Assembly: GCA_030526155.1 (NCBI GenBank)
Contig: JAUNDI010000026.1
Location: forward strand, 1 to 35,195
Source: Bacteroidia bacterium
GTDB taxonomy: Bacteria; Bacteroidota; Bacteroidia; Bacteroidales; Marinilabiliaceae
Direction of reading: 5' to 3'
Length of the DNA stretch: 35,195 bases
Positions 7,800 through 17,230 of this stretch are shown one piece after another. Every line of letters starts with the position of its first letter. The stretch's first letter is position 1. Position numbers and translations under genes: made by a program. The notes beneath the pieces were generated by a model. That model saw only the letters and a list, made by a program, of their open reading frames with translations, was not told where the DNA came from and did no database searches.

Positions 7800-8168
7800 T
7801 TACATATTCTGTTGCATAACCTGAGTATTACCCTTAGCGTCGGTAAGAGTAACTGTTAGGGAATTCTCGGAATATGTGTAAGCCACGCTACGAACGAATA
7901 CCCAAGTAGAAGATGCGTTATTCCAAGCGAAATCGCGCTTTACAGAAAGACGACCATCCTCAGTGTATTCCATCTCTGAGCGGCTTTTGAGTGTTAGCAC
8001 GCCATTTTCCTCTGAGCAAACCTCACGAACTGTGATTTTACCATTCTCTACGGTATCATTATTGTAGAGATGCTTCTCATTAGCGTTAGTGTTTGCTGCA
8101 GAAGCGAAAGATATTGTTGTTGCGAGAGCGAAGATGCTCATGATTGCCTTTATACTTACAGTTTTCAT
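7800..8168 (-). CDS. DUF3836-like small secreted protein
   Basis: This 122-residue protein has a signal peptide (about 1-24, cleaved after SFASA). The mature part of about 98 residues has alternating beta-strand patterns: ITVREVCSEENGVLTLKSR, MEYTEDGRLSVKRDFAWNNASSTWVFV, VAYTYSENSLTVTLTDAKGN. Length, signal peptide and the tyrosine/tryptophan-rich beta pattern fit the Bacteroides DUF3836 family, whose function is unknown. It is a single-gene unit with its own -7 box (8224-8231) and terminator. Export is well supported; the family name is by recognition and less certain. Confidence 0.78.
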   Translation of the reverse strand: MKTVSIKAIMSIFALATTISFASAANTNANEKHLYNNDTVENGKITVREVCSEENGVLTLKSRSEMEYTEDGRLSVKRDFAWNNASSTWVFVRSVAYTYSENSLTVTLTDAKGNTQVMQQNM

Positions 8169-8223
8169 AGCCTTAAGTGTTTATTGTTGTTTTGTGTTTT
8201 TGTTTTATTAATGATTGACGATG

Positions 8224-8231
8224 CAAATATA
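8224..8231 (-). promoter_or_regulatory. -7 box (TATATTTG) of the DUF3836-like gene
   Basis: On the minus strand this is a perfect TAnnTTTG box, 55 bases before the start codon. No TTG/TTTG element is found at the usual 19-21 bases upstream, so the promoter may depend on an activator. Confidence 0.6.
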
Positions 8232-8465
8232 TAAACTATTCTGGAATTACGTTAATATTCACACAATATTTTTGCTCATGTTAAATATTACACATAAATA
8301 GCTTAATATCTGTTGTCAGATTTTGCTTTCAATTTGAAAGCGTAGTGTTATGTACAGATAAATTTGACATGAAAAATAGCGGTTAATAATAGAACTTGAC
8401 AGAGTGAAAAAGTTATTGACATATACAAAATATTTCAAAGTGAAAGTGAGAAGTGGTGAATTTTG

Positions 8466-8504
8466 AGACAAAAATGGCGCTACGCTACGGAAACGTAGCG
8501 CCAT
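8466..8504 (-). terminator. Strong Rho-independent terminator of the sppA/head-GIN unit
   Basis: A perfect 11-bp stem, ATGGCGCTACG (8474-8484) with CGTAGCGCCAT (8494-8504), has a 9-base loop and is followed on the minus strand by TTTTTGTC. It lies 31 bases after the head-GIN stop codon. Confidence 0.9.
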
Positions 8505-8535
8505 ATAGTGGTATCAAAATGTAACACGACTAGAA

Positions 8536-9381
8536 TTATCTTGTAACATGAGAAGCGCCAGATGTGCGCATATGATCAATCTGGGGGTTACCAGCATAAG
8601 ATATTGAAGATGCGCCACTAGCGTCGAAGCTAGCAGAGACATTTGTAAGATCTCCTAAGCTAATTTTAGAGGCACCGGAGCACTCTAATGTAGTTGAGGT
8701 TGAGAGCTTACATTCTTGAGCGACTATATTAGATGCACCAGAGCAGTCGGCATTCAACTTAGCAGAGGAGCCATTAAGGACTATGGTAGACGCACCAGAG
8801 CAGTCGCATTTTATCTCATTAGCCTCAATACTATTAGTCTCTACACGAGAAGCCCCTGAGCAATCGATGTCTAATTCCTTAGAGATTTTAGTTCCTGAGA
8901 GATTAGCACGTGAAGCACCGCTACAATCGAGTTCCATCTTAGACATAACAAAAGCAGGCATATTGATTCTTGAAGCACCTGACAAATCTATATCGAGAGT
9001 AGAGAACGCCTCGTAGCTTGGGACTGTAATAAGGAGAGACGCCATAGTATCGAAAGTGTTCCAACGAATTGACAAATGAGGCTTGATACCCACACGAAGG
9101 CGGCCTGCGGAGAGAGAGACCTCGTACTTATCGATTATTGCGCTATCGGCGACAAGAGTATAACTATAGTTATCGCCGATTTTGAAGTTAACATCTACAT
9201 TAGACCACACCTCCATTTGATCGAATGGGGATAGAGAGCCTGCATGAGTAACCTCGACACCAGACACCTCGATATGAGACAAAGAGTTTTTAATCTCTAT
9301 GGTACAAGCCATAGTTGCCATTGACACTACGATAGCAGCAGCCAACGAGAAGATTGATTTGAATGAGATAATAGTTTTCAT
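8536..9381 (-). CDS. Head-GIN (DUF2807) domain exported protein
   Basis: This 281-residue protein has a signal-peptide-like N-terminus (about 1-26, ending MATMAC, possibly a poor lipobox). A DUF2807 fold follows: VEVTHAGSLSPFDQMEVWSN, FKIGDNYSYTLVADS, LRVGIKP, LLITVPS. The C-terminal half has eight repeats of about 20 residues centred on SGAS (DLSGAS, then CSGAS five times, then DASGAS, TSGAS). This pattern predicts a right-handed beta-helix with SGAS stacked in one turn. Such proteins are called putative adhesins in Bacteroidetes, but no function is proven. It starts 34 bases after sppA and probably belongs to the same transcript. The column of five cysteines is unusual. Confidence 0.9.
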   Translation of the reverse strand: MKTIISFKSIFSLAAAIVVSMATMACTIEIKNSLSHIEVSGVEVTHAGSLSPFDQMEVWSNVDVNFKIGDNYSYTLVADSAIIDKYEVSLSAGRLRVGIKPHLSIRWNTFDTMASLLITVPSYEAFSTLDIDLSGASRINMPAFVMSKMELDCSGASRANLSGTKISKELDIDCSGASRVETNSIEANEIKCDCSGASTIVLNGSSAKLNADCSGASNIVAQECKLSTSTTLECSGASKISLGDLTNVSASFDASGASSISYAGNPQIDHMRTSGASHVTR

Positions 9382-9415
9382 ATAGTTAATAACTGAAATG
9401 GTTTTTAGTTATAGA

Positions 9416-11185
9416 TTAGAATATTACCTGAATATCTTGTTCGAGACGAGCCTTGATAGAAGGCTTTTCGGACAACTCTTGAGCCTTTTGAACGAGGTTA
9501 TAAGACTCGCCGAAGACCATTTTACCGATAGAAGCCTTAGTGTCGAGACCCATTTGGCGCATCATCTTAGTCATAGGATCTTGAGCCTCTGGGAAAGATA
9601 CGATATTAGCCTCGCCCTCGATACCCACTTTAGCCTTAGCCATAGCGATAGCATCATCGAGAGAACCGATTTCGTCTACAAGGCCTATAGCTATAGCATC
9701 GCGGCCAGCCCATACTCGACCTTGGCCTATGCTATCTATGTGCTCCTTAGAAGTGTGACGGCCGTCGGCGCAACGAGATACGAAAGTATCGTAAGTTTTC
9801 TCTACCATATTTTGGTAGAAACTCTTTTGTTTTGGTGATAGAGGGTTATAGTACGAGAGAGGAGATTCGCCGTGGCTAGTTACGCTAGTAGAGTGAATAC
9901 CCACCTTATCCATAGCTCTTTTAGCGCAAGGCACCATACCGAATACGCCGATAGAACCAGTAATAGTATTAGGCTGAGCGAAGATATAATCGGCTGCACA
10001 AGAGATATAGTATCCACCTGAAGCGGCATATTGACCCATTGAGACGATGACAGGCTTAGTTTCGCGAGCCAACTTCACCTCTCGCCAGATAACATCAGAA
10101 GCAGGAGCTGAGCCACCAGGAGAGTTAACTCGGAGTACGATAGCCTCAATAGACTCATCTGTACGAGCCTTACGGATAGATCTAGCTAGGTCGTCGCCAT
10201 AGATATTTTGTTCGTCCATCTTATTAGAGCCATCATATATTTCGCCGACAGCATTAATGAGAGCTATTTTACGAGAAGCGAAAGTCTTCTCTGGGCGATA
10301 AACAGGGCAAGTGGTATACTTCTTAACAGAGACGCTAGCGATATTCTCCTTTGGGTCGATATTTAGATCATTCTTTACCATAGCGAGGAACTCATCGCGA
10401 TATTGAAGATTATCAATTAGACCGAGAGAGACTGCCTTTTGGAGATCATAGAAATTGTAATCGCGAACGTATGAATCTATGACCTTTGAGTCGATATTAC
10501 GCGCGGCAGCTATATCATCGCGAAGGGTTTCCCAGATAGCATCTACGAACAACTGAGTTTGAAGCTTAGCCTCGTCACTCATTGCGTTAAGCATATATGG
10601 CTCGATAGCTGATTTGAATTTACCGTGGCGAATGATTTGCATATCGATATTGAGTTTATCGAGAAGGTCCTTATAGTATAGGTTCTGTGCTGATACACCC
10701 ATCATATCGAGAAGACCCTCTGGAGTCATAGATACGTGGTTAGCGACAGAGCCAAGATACAAACCAGATTGAGAAATAGAGTTAGCGTAATAGTATATAG
10801 GCTTACCTGAGTTTTTGAAGCTAATAAGATGGTTACGAATCTCGCGCATATTAGCGTGATTAGCACCAGAGGCAGAACCCTCGAGAATGATACAGTTGAT
10901 ATTAGGGTCGACAGCAGCCTTATCGATATTATCAATGAGAGCTGAGAGACCTATAGAAGGTTGGTCGATACCGTACATACGATTCATGACCTCAGTCATA
11001 GGGTCGTCATTATTGATATCGCTAACAATCGTTTCGAGGTTATAGACCAACGCGGTGTTAGGTTTGATTTGTACAGTATCGTCACCAAAAGAGGCAGCGA
11101 CACCCACCATCATGAAGAAAGGCAACATAGCGAGGATAATACCACCGACTATCACAGCCAAGACTGTTATCAGAAACTTTTTCAT
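9416..11185 (-). CDS. sppA: Signal peptide peptidase SppA, 67K type
   Basis: SppA degrades cleaved signal peptides in the membrane, with its active site outside the cytoplasm. The 589-residue length and two S49 halves are those of the 67K type. There is one N-terminal membrane helix (about 5-31). The Ser-Lys dyad is visible as K191 in GKFKSAIEPY and S389 in MGQYAASGGYYISC. VNSPGGSAPASD, GSIGVFGMVP and AIGLVDEIGSLDDAI are also typical. The gene has a good promoter (11242-11272), and the head-GIN gene follows 34 bases downstream. Confidence 0.96.
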   Translation of the reverse strand: MKKFLITVLAVIVGGIILAMLPFFMMVGVAASFGDDTVQIKPNTALVYNLETIVSDINNDDPMTEVMNRMYGIDQPSIGLSALIDNIDKAAVDPNINCIILEGSASGANHANMREIRNHLISFKNSGKPIYYYANSISQSGLYLGSVANHVSMTPEGLLDMMGVSAQNLYYKDLLDKLNIDMQIIRHGKFKSAIEPYMLNAMSDEAKLQTQLFVDAIWETLRDDIAAARNIDSKVIDSYVRDYNFYDLQKAVSLGLIDNLQYRDEFLAMVKNDLNIDPKENIASVSVKKYTTCPVYRPEKTFASRKIALINAVGEIYDGSNKMDEQNIYGDDLARSIRKARTDESIEAIVLRVNSPGGSAPASDVIWREVKLARETKPVIVSMGQYAASGGYYISCAADYIFAQPNTITGSIGVFGMVPCAKRAMDKVGIHSTSVTSHGESPLSYYNPLSPKQKSFYQNMVEKTYDTFVSRCADGRHTSKEHIDSIGQGRVWAGRDAIAIGLVDEIGSLDDAIAMAKAKVGIEGEANIVSFPEAQDPMTKMMRQMGLDTKASIGKMVFGESYNLVQKAQELSEKPSIKARLEQDIQVIF

Positions 11186-11241
11186 ACTATCTAATAATTA
11201 AGGTTAATCTTGTTCTTGTGTTCTACCTAAGTAGTACACCG

Positions 11242-11272
11242 CAAAGGTATAGACAATTTTGAGACTACCAAA
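11242..11272 (-). promoter_or_regulatory. Bacteroidetes-type promoter of sppA
   Basis: On the minus strand TTTG (11269-11272), 19 bases, TACCTTTG (11242-11249): both elements match the consensus with correct spacing. It lies 56 bases before the sppA start. Confidence 0.8.
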
Positions 11273-11312
11273 GAAAAAATGCTTTTTTTGCAATAATTAA
11301 ACATTGGGGCAA

Positions 11313-11338
11313 ATAAAAAGGCTCCTTATAGGAGCCTT
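11313..11338 (-). terminator. Rho-independent terminator of the acyltransferase gene
   Basis: AAGGCTCC (11318-11325) and GGAGCCTT (11331-11338) form an 8-bp stem with a 5-base loop, followed on the minus strand by TTTATTT. It lies 24 bases after the stop codon. Confidence 0.88.
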
Positions 11339-11362
11339 AATGACTAATATAAGAGGTGTATA

Positions 11363-12412
11363 TTATACCCATTTGTAGTTCATTCGATGACATAAGCATC
11401 TAATAGTGTGAGCAATGGTAAGAGATAGGACTATTGCTAGGATAGAGGTAATAGGGATAAGCAATTCTGGGCAGATGTGGGTATCCTCCATCACCATAGT
11501 GAGCCATACCACTGGGAAGGGGTGTATGACGAACGCGATAAAAGAGTCGGCAGCCAAAGATTCGAATAGAGGGTGAGAGACATTAAGGAATCTTTTACCT
11601 ACGGTGAGGAGGGAGTATGATATAGCTACGCAAGATACAGCCTCCCAAAGAGAGTATGCTAGAGAGGTAATATTGAATCCGCCAGATGTGTTTTCGATAT
11701 TATCATTGGTAGAGGCCAGCATTATGAATATCCATAAGGCAGCAAAGAGCAACCATTTAGAGGAACGGCGGAGAGAGAGAGAATCGAGGAGATTTTGCCT
11801 AGCCGCGATAATACCCATAGCATACATAGCTATATATAGTATGAAGTTAGCTAGGGTAATCCCCATGAAAGACTCATTAGTGCGAGTAAAGATACGAAGA
11901 GTGAAAGCTAGAAGACCAGTAGAGAGAGCGAAGATAGACATAGACCTCGTGTTCACCCTGATTGGGGGAATGGTAAGATGGGCTTTACGAATTAGGATAT
12001 AAGACAACTCGAAAAATAGGAGAGAGAATACGAACCAAAGAGGACCGAGTTGGCATTCATAGCCGGCACTAGGATAGATATACCATATAAGAATAGGGTT
12101 AAGTACGAAGATGTACAATAACATAGGTACAACGAGGCGGAAGAAACGATCTCTGAGGAACCCAGTTACCCCCTTACGTTCGAGAGATTGGGGAGTAAAG
12201 AGCGCTGATACGAAGAAAAAGAGGCTCATGAAATAAGATTGGTCGATACCCATCAGAATAGAATAGAGAAGTTGGGATAGACCCTCGAGACGAGTAGGCG
12301 AGTAGTAATACCAACCGCCCGAGGCTCCGAAACCAATAGCCGTGTGGTGAAAGATTACTACACAGCACAAAAAGAGACGGATGTAATCAATATAAAAAAG
12401 TCTGGTTTTCAT
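11363..12412 (-). CDS. Acyltransferase 3 family membrane protein
   Basis: This 349-residue polytopic protein has the acyltransferase-3 signature at its start (RLFYIDYIRLFLCCVVIFHHTAIGF, with the conserved His of FHH) and about ten hydrophobic segments. The family transfers acyl groups such as acetyl or succinyl from the cytoplasm to surface sugars, lipids or peptides. Other typical phrases are MGIDQSYFMSLFFFVSALF, RDRFFRLVVPMLLYIFV and FIAFVIHPFPVVWL. It is a single-gene unit ending in a strong terminator. No glycan biosynthesis genes flank it, so the acceptor is unknown. No SGNH domain is fused. Confidence 0.9.
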   Translation of the reverse strand: MKTRLFYIDYIRLFLCCVVIFHHTAIGFGASGGWYYYSPTRLEGLSQLLYSILMGIDQSYFMSLFFFVSALFTPQSLERKGVTGFLRDRFFRLVVPMLLYIFVLNPILIWYIYPSAGYECQLGPLWFVFSLLFFELSYILIRKAHLTIPPIRVNTRSMSIFALSTGLLAFTLRIFTRTNESFMGITLANFILYIAMYAMGIIAARQNLLDSLSLRRSSKWLLFAALWIFIMLASTNDNIENTSGGFNITSLAYSLWEAVSCVAISYSLLTVGKRFLNVSHPLFESLAADSFIAFVIHPFPVVWLTMVMEDTHICPELLIPITSILAIVLSLTIAHTIRCLCHRMNYKWV

Positions 12413-12457
12413 ATATATAAGTGATTAATTAGTGATGCGAAGATAGGTAAAATAATG

Positions 12458-12489
12458 AAGCGAGAGATACCTTAGGGTAAATCTCGCTT
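12458..12489 (-). terminator. Probable terminator of bcp
   Basis: AAGCGAGA (12458-12465) pairs with TCTCGCTT (12482-12489) around a 16-base loop. A moderately T-rich tail follows on the minus strand (CATTATTTTA). It lies 22 bases after the bcp stop codon. Confidence 0.6.
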
Positions 12490-12510
12490 ATAATATTTAT
12501 GGGGAGGGAT

Positions 12511-12966
12511 TTATATGATATCTAGTATCTGCTGAGCGTGCTCCTTTGTTTTGATTTGCTTAGGAGTAAAGATATGGGTTATGACACCCTGCTCATCTAC
12601 GAGGAAAGTGGTACGGAGGGTACCCATAGATGTTTTGCCATATAGTTTCTTTTCGCCCCAAGCCCCCAGAGCCTGAAGGAGAGAGGTATCGGTATCAGCT
12701 ATTAGGTCGAAGTTAAGATTCTGCTTTTCGATAAATTTCTGGTGAGAGGCAGCTGAATCCTTGCTTACGCCGAGGATGTTATAGCCCTTTGCAGAGAGAG
12801 CCTCGCGGTGATCGCGGAGAGAGCATGCCTCTGCGGTACAACCGCTAGTGTTATCCTTAGGGTAGGTGTATAAGATTAGCTTTTGGCCGAGGAAGTCGGA
12901 CGCCTTTATTTCACGGCCATTTTGGTCGGTACCGAGGAGTTCTGGGATTTTATCGCCGATTTGCAT
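12511..12966 (-). CDS. bcp: Thioredoxin-dependent peroxiredoxin (Bcp/PrxQ type)
   Basis: This cytoplasmic thiol peroxidase reduces hydrogen peroxide and organic hydroperoxides with thioredoxin. Its 151 residues are normal length. The peroxidatic C43 and resolving C48 are seen in YTYPKDNTSGCTAEACSLRD, the five-residue spacing typical of Bcp/PrxQ. Other family phrases are ASDFLGQKLILY, LGVSKDSAASHQKFIEK, FDLIADTD and TFLVDEQGVI. It has a clear promoter and is a single-gene unit. Confidence 0.96.
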   Translation of the reverse strand: MQIGDKIPELLGTDQNGREIKASDFLGQKLILYTYPKDNTSGCTAEACSLRDHREALSAKGYNILGVSKDSAASHQKFIEKQNLNFDLIADTDTSLLQALGAWGEKKLYGKTSMGTLRTTFLVDEQGVITHIFTPKQIKTKEHAQQILDII

Positions 12967-12989
12967 AGTGTATTAATATTTGGTTTAGG

Positions 12990-13019
12990 CAAAGGTAGGG
13001 AAATATATATAATGGACAA
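12990..13019 (-). promoter_or_regulatory. Bacteroidetes-type promoter of bcp
   Basis: On the minus strand TTG (13017-13019), 19 bases, TACCTTTG (12990-12997), 23 bases before the bcp ATG. Confidence 0.78.
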
Positions 13020-13064
13020 TGGGGAGAGGATAATGGAGAATAGAGGGAGAGGTGTTGGAGGAGG

Positions 13065-13140
13065 CTTGTTCATCGTAGATTTTTTAGTTAGGCTAGTTAT
13101 TCTAGTTGGACTAGAGTGGCTAGATGGGACTAGATGAGGG
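13065..13140 (+). repeat. Degenerate TTGTTCATCGTA copy plus CTAG-rich block
   Basis: CTTGTTCATCGTA (13065-13077) is followed by a block with five CTAG tetramers between about 13092 and 13135. TAGTTATTCTAGTT at 13094-13107 is identical to 28589-28602, and GGGACTAGA is also shared with that second region. A G-rich stretch follows. Nothing here codes for protein. The shared mosaic suggests a dispersed intergenic repeat. Confidence 0.5.
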
Positions 13141-13174
13141 AGTGGGTAGGGGGCGGGTGGGGAGCGGGAGGTCT

Positions 13175-13202
13175 TTTGTTCATCGTAAAATTTGTATGTT
13201 TG
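13175..13202 (+). promoter_or_regulatory. Promoter-like copy of the TTGTTCATCGTAAAA repeat before the mazG-like gene
   Basis: TTTGTTCATCGTAAAA (13175-13190) is followed by TATGTTTG (13195-13202), a perfect TAnnTTTG box. The TTTG at 13175-13178 is 16 bases from the box, shorter than the usual 19-21. It lies 62 bases before the start codon. Confidence 0.5.
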
Positions 13203-13264
13203 CGGTGGTAAATGGGGTATGGGACCTCTATGATTCTGATTAGTGTTAAATAAAAGATGTTGAT

Positions 13265-13624
13265 ATGAGTATGACTATTGAAGAGGCGCAGAAGATGGTT
13301 GATTCTTGGATAAAGGAGCATGGGGTGCGTTATTTCAATGAATTGACCAATATGGCGATATTGACCGAAGAGGTGGGAGAGTTGGCTCGTGTGATGAGTA
13401 GGAAATATGGCGAGCAGAGCTTTAAGGAGGGAGAGAATCAGGACCCGGCGGAAGAGATGGCAGATGTGTTGTGGGTATTGTTATGTTTAGCCAATCAGAC
13501 TGGGGTAGATTTGACGGAGGCCCTTATGAAGAGTGTTGAGATGAAGACTAGGCGAGACAGGGACAGACACAAAAATAATGAGAAGCTTAGGAGAGAGAAA
13601 AGTGGAGAGGGAGAGGGAGAGTAA
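13265..13624 (+). CDS. MazG-like nucleotide pyrophosphohydrolase
   Basis: This 119-residue protein belongs to the all-alpha NTP pyrophosphatase group, which hydrolyses nucleoside triphosphates to monophosphate and pyrophosphate and cleans the nucleotide pool. The metal-binding motif is visible as E35-E36-V-G-E39 (ILTEEVGELARV) and E63-E64-M-A-D67 (PAEEMADVLWVLLCLANQTGVDL). It starts MTIEEAQKMVDSWI, typical of the small single-domain form. The tail is purine-rich and low-complexity (SGEGEGE), so the last residues may be a drifted C-terminus. The gene ends 30 bases before the thiamine operon promoter and is not part of it. Confidence 0.9.
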   Translation: MSMTIEEAQKMVDSWIKEHGVRYFNELTNMAILTEEVGELARVMSRKYGEQSFKEGENQDPAEEMADVLWVLLCLANQTGVDLTEALMKSVEMKTRRDRDRHKNNEKLRREKSGEGEGE

Positions 13625-13629
13625 TTTCT

Positions 13630-13661
13630 TTTGGTGAAAGATAATAAGAGTGTTATATTTG
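13630..13661 (+). promoter_or_regulatory. Promoter of the thiamine operon
   Basis: TTTG (13630-13633), 20 bases, TATATTTG (13654-13661): both elements and the spacing fit. Transcription would start just ahead of the TPP riboswitch. Confidence 0.82.
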
Positions 13662-13674
13662 CGAATGAAATAAT

Positions 13675-13738
13675 GGGGTGCTGTTGAGGCTGAGATTATA
13701 CCCAAGGAACCTGATGCAGGTAATGCTGCCGTAGGGAT
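13675..13738 (+). ncRNA. TPP (thi-box) riboswitch
   Basis: The sequence shows the conserved TPP aptamer parts in order: GGGGTGC (13675-13681), GGCTGAGA, TATACCC, GGAACCTGATGCAGGTAATG, and CTGCCGTAGGGA. It binds thiamine pyrophosphate and lowers expression of the genes downstream. It lies between the promoter and thiG, with about 80 bases of leader after it. A hairpin AGGTC/GACCT (13741-13759) just after the aptamer could belong to the expression platform, but it has no T-run, so control may act on translation. Confidence 0.95.
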
Positions 13739-13819
13739 GAAGGTCGGGATGTATTGACCTGCTTGTATATCTTGGTTATTAGCACATTACATTAAATTGA
13801 AAAGTAAATAAAACAAGAT

Positions 13820-14593
13820 ATGCAGAAATTAAAGATTGCAGACAGAGAGTTTGACAGTCGCTTGTTTTTAGGCACAGGCAAGTTCAACTCTAATGAGGTT
13901 ATGAAATCTTCGATATTGGCATCGGAGACACAGATGGTAACGGTAGCTATGAAGCGCCTTAATACCAAGAATTCGCAGGAAGATGATATGCTACAGCATA
14001 TTCAGTCACCAAACATTCAGTTATTACCAAACACATCAGGCGTAAGAAATGCTGAGGAGGCAGTTTTTGCGGCACAACTATCACGAGAAGCCTTTGGTAC
14101 CAATTGGTTGAAATTAGAGATACATCCAGACCCACGCTATTTGTTACCAGATTCGACAGAGACCCTTTTAGCGACAGAGAAACTTGTAAAGATGGGCTTT
14201 GTGGTACTACCCTACTGTCAGGCGGACCCAGTACTATGCAAGCGCTTGGAAGAGGCAGGTGCAGCCACTGTTATGCCATTAGCGGCACCTATAGGAACCA
14301 ATAAAGGCTTGAGAACAGAAGATTTCCTACGCATTATCATAGAGCAATCAAACGTACCAGTAGTTGTTGATGCAGGCATAGGCGCACCAAGTCACGCCGC
14401 TGCCGCCATGGAGATGGGAGCAGATGCATGCCTTGTAAATACAGCCATAGCTGTAGCAGGAGACCCTGTAAGAATGGCGAAAGCCTTCAGAGACGCTGTA
14501 ATATGCGGACGCGAGGCATACGAGGCAGGGTTAGGAGCTATATCAGAGAGCGAGGCAGTAGCCTCATCACCACTTACAGCGTTTTTAGGATAA
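13820..14593 (+). CDS. thiG: Thiazole synthase
   Basis: ThiG builds the thiazole ring of thiamine from deoxyxylulose 5-phosphate, dehydroglycine and the thiocarboxylate on ThiS, in the cytoplasm. The 257-residue TIM barrel shows [37 protein letters not shown] (Schiff-base Lys about residue 98), [50 protein letters not shown] and [15 protein letters not shown]. It is first in the riboswitch-controlled operon. There is no room for the 66-residue sulfur carrier ThiS between the riboswitch and thiG or between later genes, so ThiS must come from elsewhere. Confidence 0.97.
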   Translation: MQKLKIADREFDSRLFLGTGKFNSNEVMKSSILASETQMVTVAMKRLNTKNSQEDDMLQHIQSPNIQLLPNTSGVRNAEEAVFAAQLSREAFGTNWLKLEIHPDPRYLLPDSTETLLATEKLVKMGFVVLPYCQADPVLCKRLEEAGAATVMPLAAPIGTNKGLRTEDFLRIIIEQSNVPVVVDAGIGAPSHAAAAMEMGADACLVNTAIAVAGDPVRMAKAFRDAVICGREAYEAGLGAISESEAVASSPLTAFLG

Positions 14594-14598
14594 GATAG

Positions 14599-16314
<1,716 letters not shown>

Positions 16315-16319
16315 CATAA

Positions 16320-17174
16320 ATGACCCTCGTAGTTAAGATATCTAGCGGACTTGGCAACCAGATGTCGCAATACGCCTTTGGGCAGATGTTGAAACACATC
16401 TATCCAGAGGCAGATGTGCGCTATCATATAGCCTGTGAGCGACAGATACACAATGGATATGAGTTAGCCCGAATATTTCCAAATATTGAGATAGACGAGG
16501 CAAGCAAAGCAGAACTCAGATCATTTGGCATCATTGAAAGATGCAGGCGACTAAGTAAAATTGGTCGGCTTATCATGAAACACAAATATATCCGCCAGGA
16601 ATATACGACATGTTACCCTGTAGATGAGAGAGTTTGGCACCTTGATATAAAGCGAGACTACTACTTTCAAGGGACATGGCACAACTACGATTATAGTGAT
16701 ATACTTCCGAGACTAAGAGAGCTGTTTATGTTTGACATATCAGACAATACAGCAATCGACAGTTGGGTAGAGAAGATTAGAAAGGATAACTCTATTGCCA
16801 TACATATTAGGCGAGGCGACTTTGTAAAGTTAGGCTATGCTATATGTACAGACGACTATTACAAGAGAGCTATAGCGATGATAGAGGTTAAAGTATCTAA
16901 TCCGCACTATTTCATATTCTCTGACGATACAGAATATGCTAAAGAGCTATTTTGCTTCATAGAGAACAAAGATATAGTTACAGGCAACATTGGAGAGAAG
17001 AGCTATCTTGATATGTACTTGATGACACAATGCAAGCACAACATCATAGCCAACTCCACCTTCAGCTATTGGGCGGCGCTACTCAACGAGAATGAGGGAA
17101 AGATAATCATTAGGCCAAAGATGCAGACGCCAGAGAGAGAGTCGTGGGAGACAAAAGGCATAATTAAGATATAA
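16320..17174 (+). CDS. GT11 family glycosyltransferase (alpha-1,2-fucosyltransferase-like)
   Basis: This 284-residue protein has the GT11 signature: GLGNQMSQYAFGQML near the N-terminus, the GDP-fucose-binding motif H-I-R-R-G-D (162-167), FIFSDDTEYAKE, YLDMYLMTQCKHNIIANSTFSYWAALLN and a short C-terminal strand. GT11 enzymes add fucose from GDP-fucose to galactose on glycans such as O-antigen or capsule. The coding sequence is intact and starts 5 bases after thiC, so it should be made from the riboswitch-controlled transcript. No other fucose gene is nearby. The position inside a thiamine operon is odd: it separates thiC from thiH, with a 56-base gap after it containing an inverted repeat. The enzyme family is clear; acceptor and reason for the location are unknown. 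Confidence 0.9.
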   Translation: MTLVVKISSGLGNQMSQYAFGQMLKHIYPEADVRYHIACERQIHNGYELARIFPNIEIDEASKAELRSFGIIERCRRLSKIGRLIMKHKYIRQEYTTCYPVDERVWHLDIKRDYYFQGTWHNYDYSDILPRLRELFMFDISDNTAIDSWVEKIRKDNSIAIHIRRGDFVKLGYAICTDDYYKRAIAMIEVKVSNPHYFIFSDDTEYAKELFCFIENKDIVTGNIGEKSYLDMYLMTQCKHNIIANSTFSYWAALLNENEGKIIIRPKMQTPERESWETKGIIKI

Positions 17175-17180
17175 TATACG

Positions 17181-17204
17181 TATTTAGATAAATGCATCTA
17201 AATA
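17181..17204. repeat. 9-bp inverted repeat between the GT11 gene and thiH
   Basis: TATTTAGAT (17181-17189) and ATCTAAATA (17196-17204) are perfectly complementary around a 6-base loop. There is no T-run after it, and the stem is AT-rich, so it is not a convincing terminator. It could mark an insertion edge, a processing site, or a weak attenuator. Confidence 0.4.
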
Positions 17205-17230
17205 ACACGAACATAATACATTAGAAAACG

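Larger units (their letters stand above)
8169..8535. other. 367-base intergenic region with promoter and terminator
   Basis: It contains the leader and -7 box of the DUF3836-like gene (8224-8231), about 240 AT-rich bases in which I see no gene or RNA, and the terminator of the head-GIN gene (8466-8504). A 62-codon open frame on the minus strand starts inside the terminator stem and is not credible. Confidence 0.6.

Noticed and set aside
8316-8504. 62-codon minus-strand open frame between the DUF3836-like and head-GIN genes
   Set aside because: Its start codon is inside the terminator stem at 8474-8504, and the translation is an AT-driven hydrophobic sequence without any motif.
12883-13137. 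84-codon plus-strand frame over the bcp start and the gap
   Set aside because: Half is antisense to bcp and the rest covers its promoter and the G-rich/CTAG repeat region; low-complexity translation.
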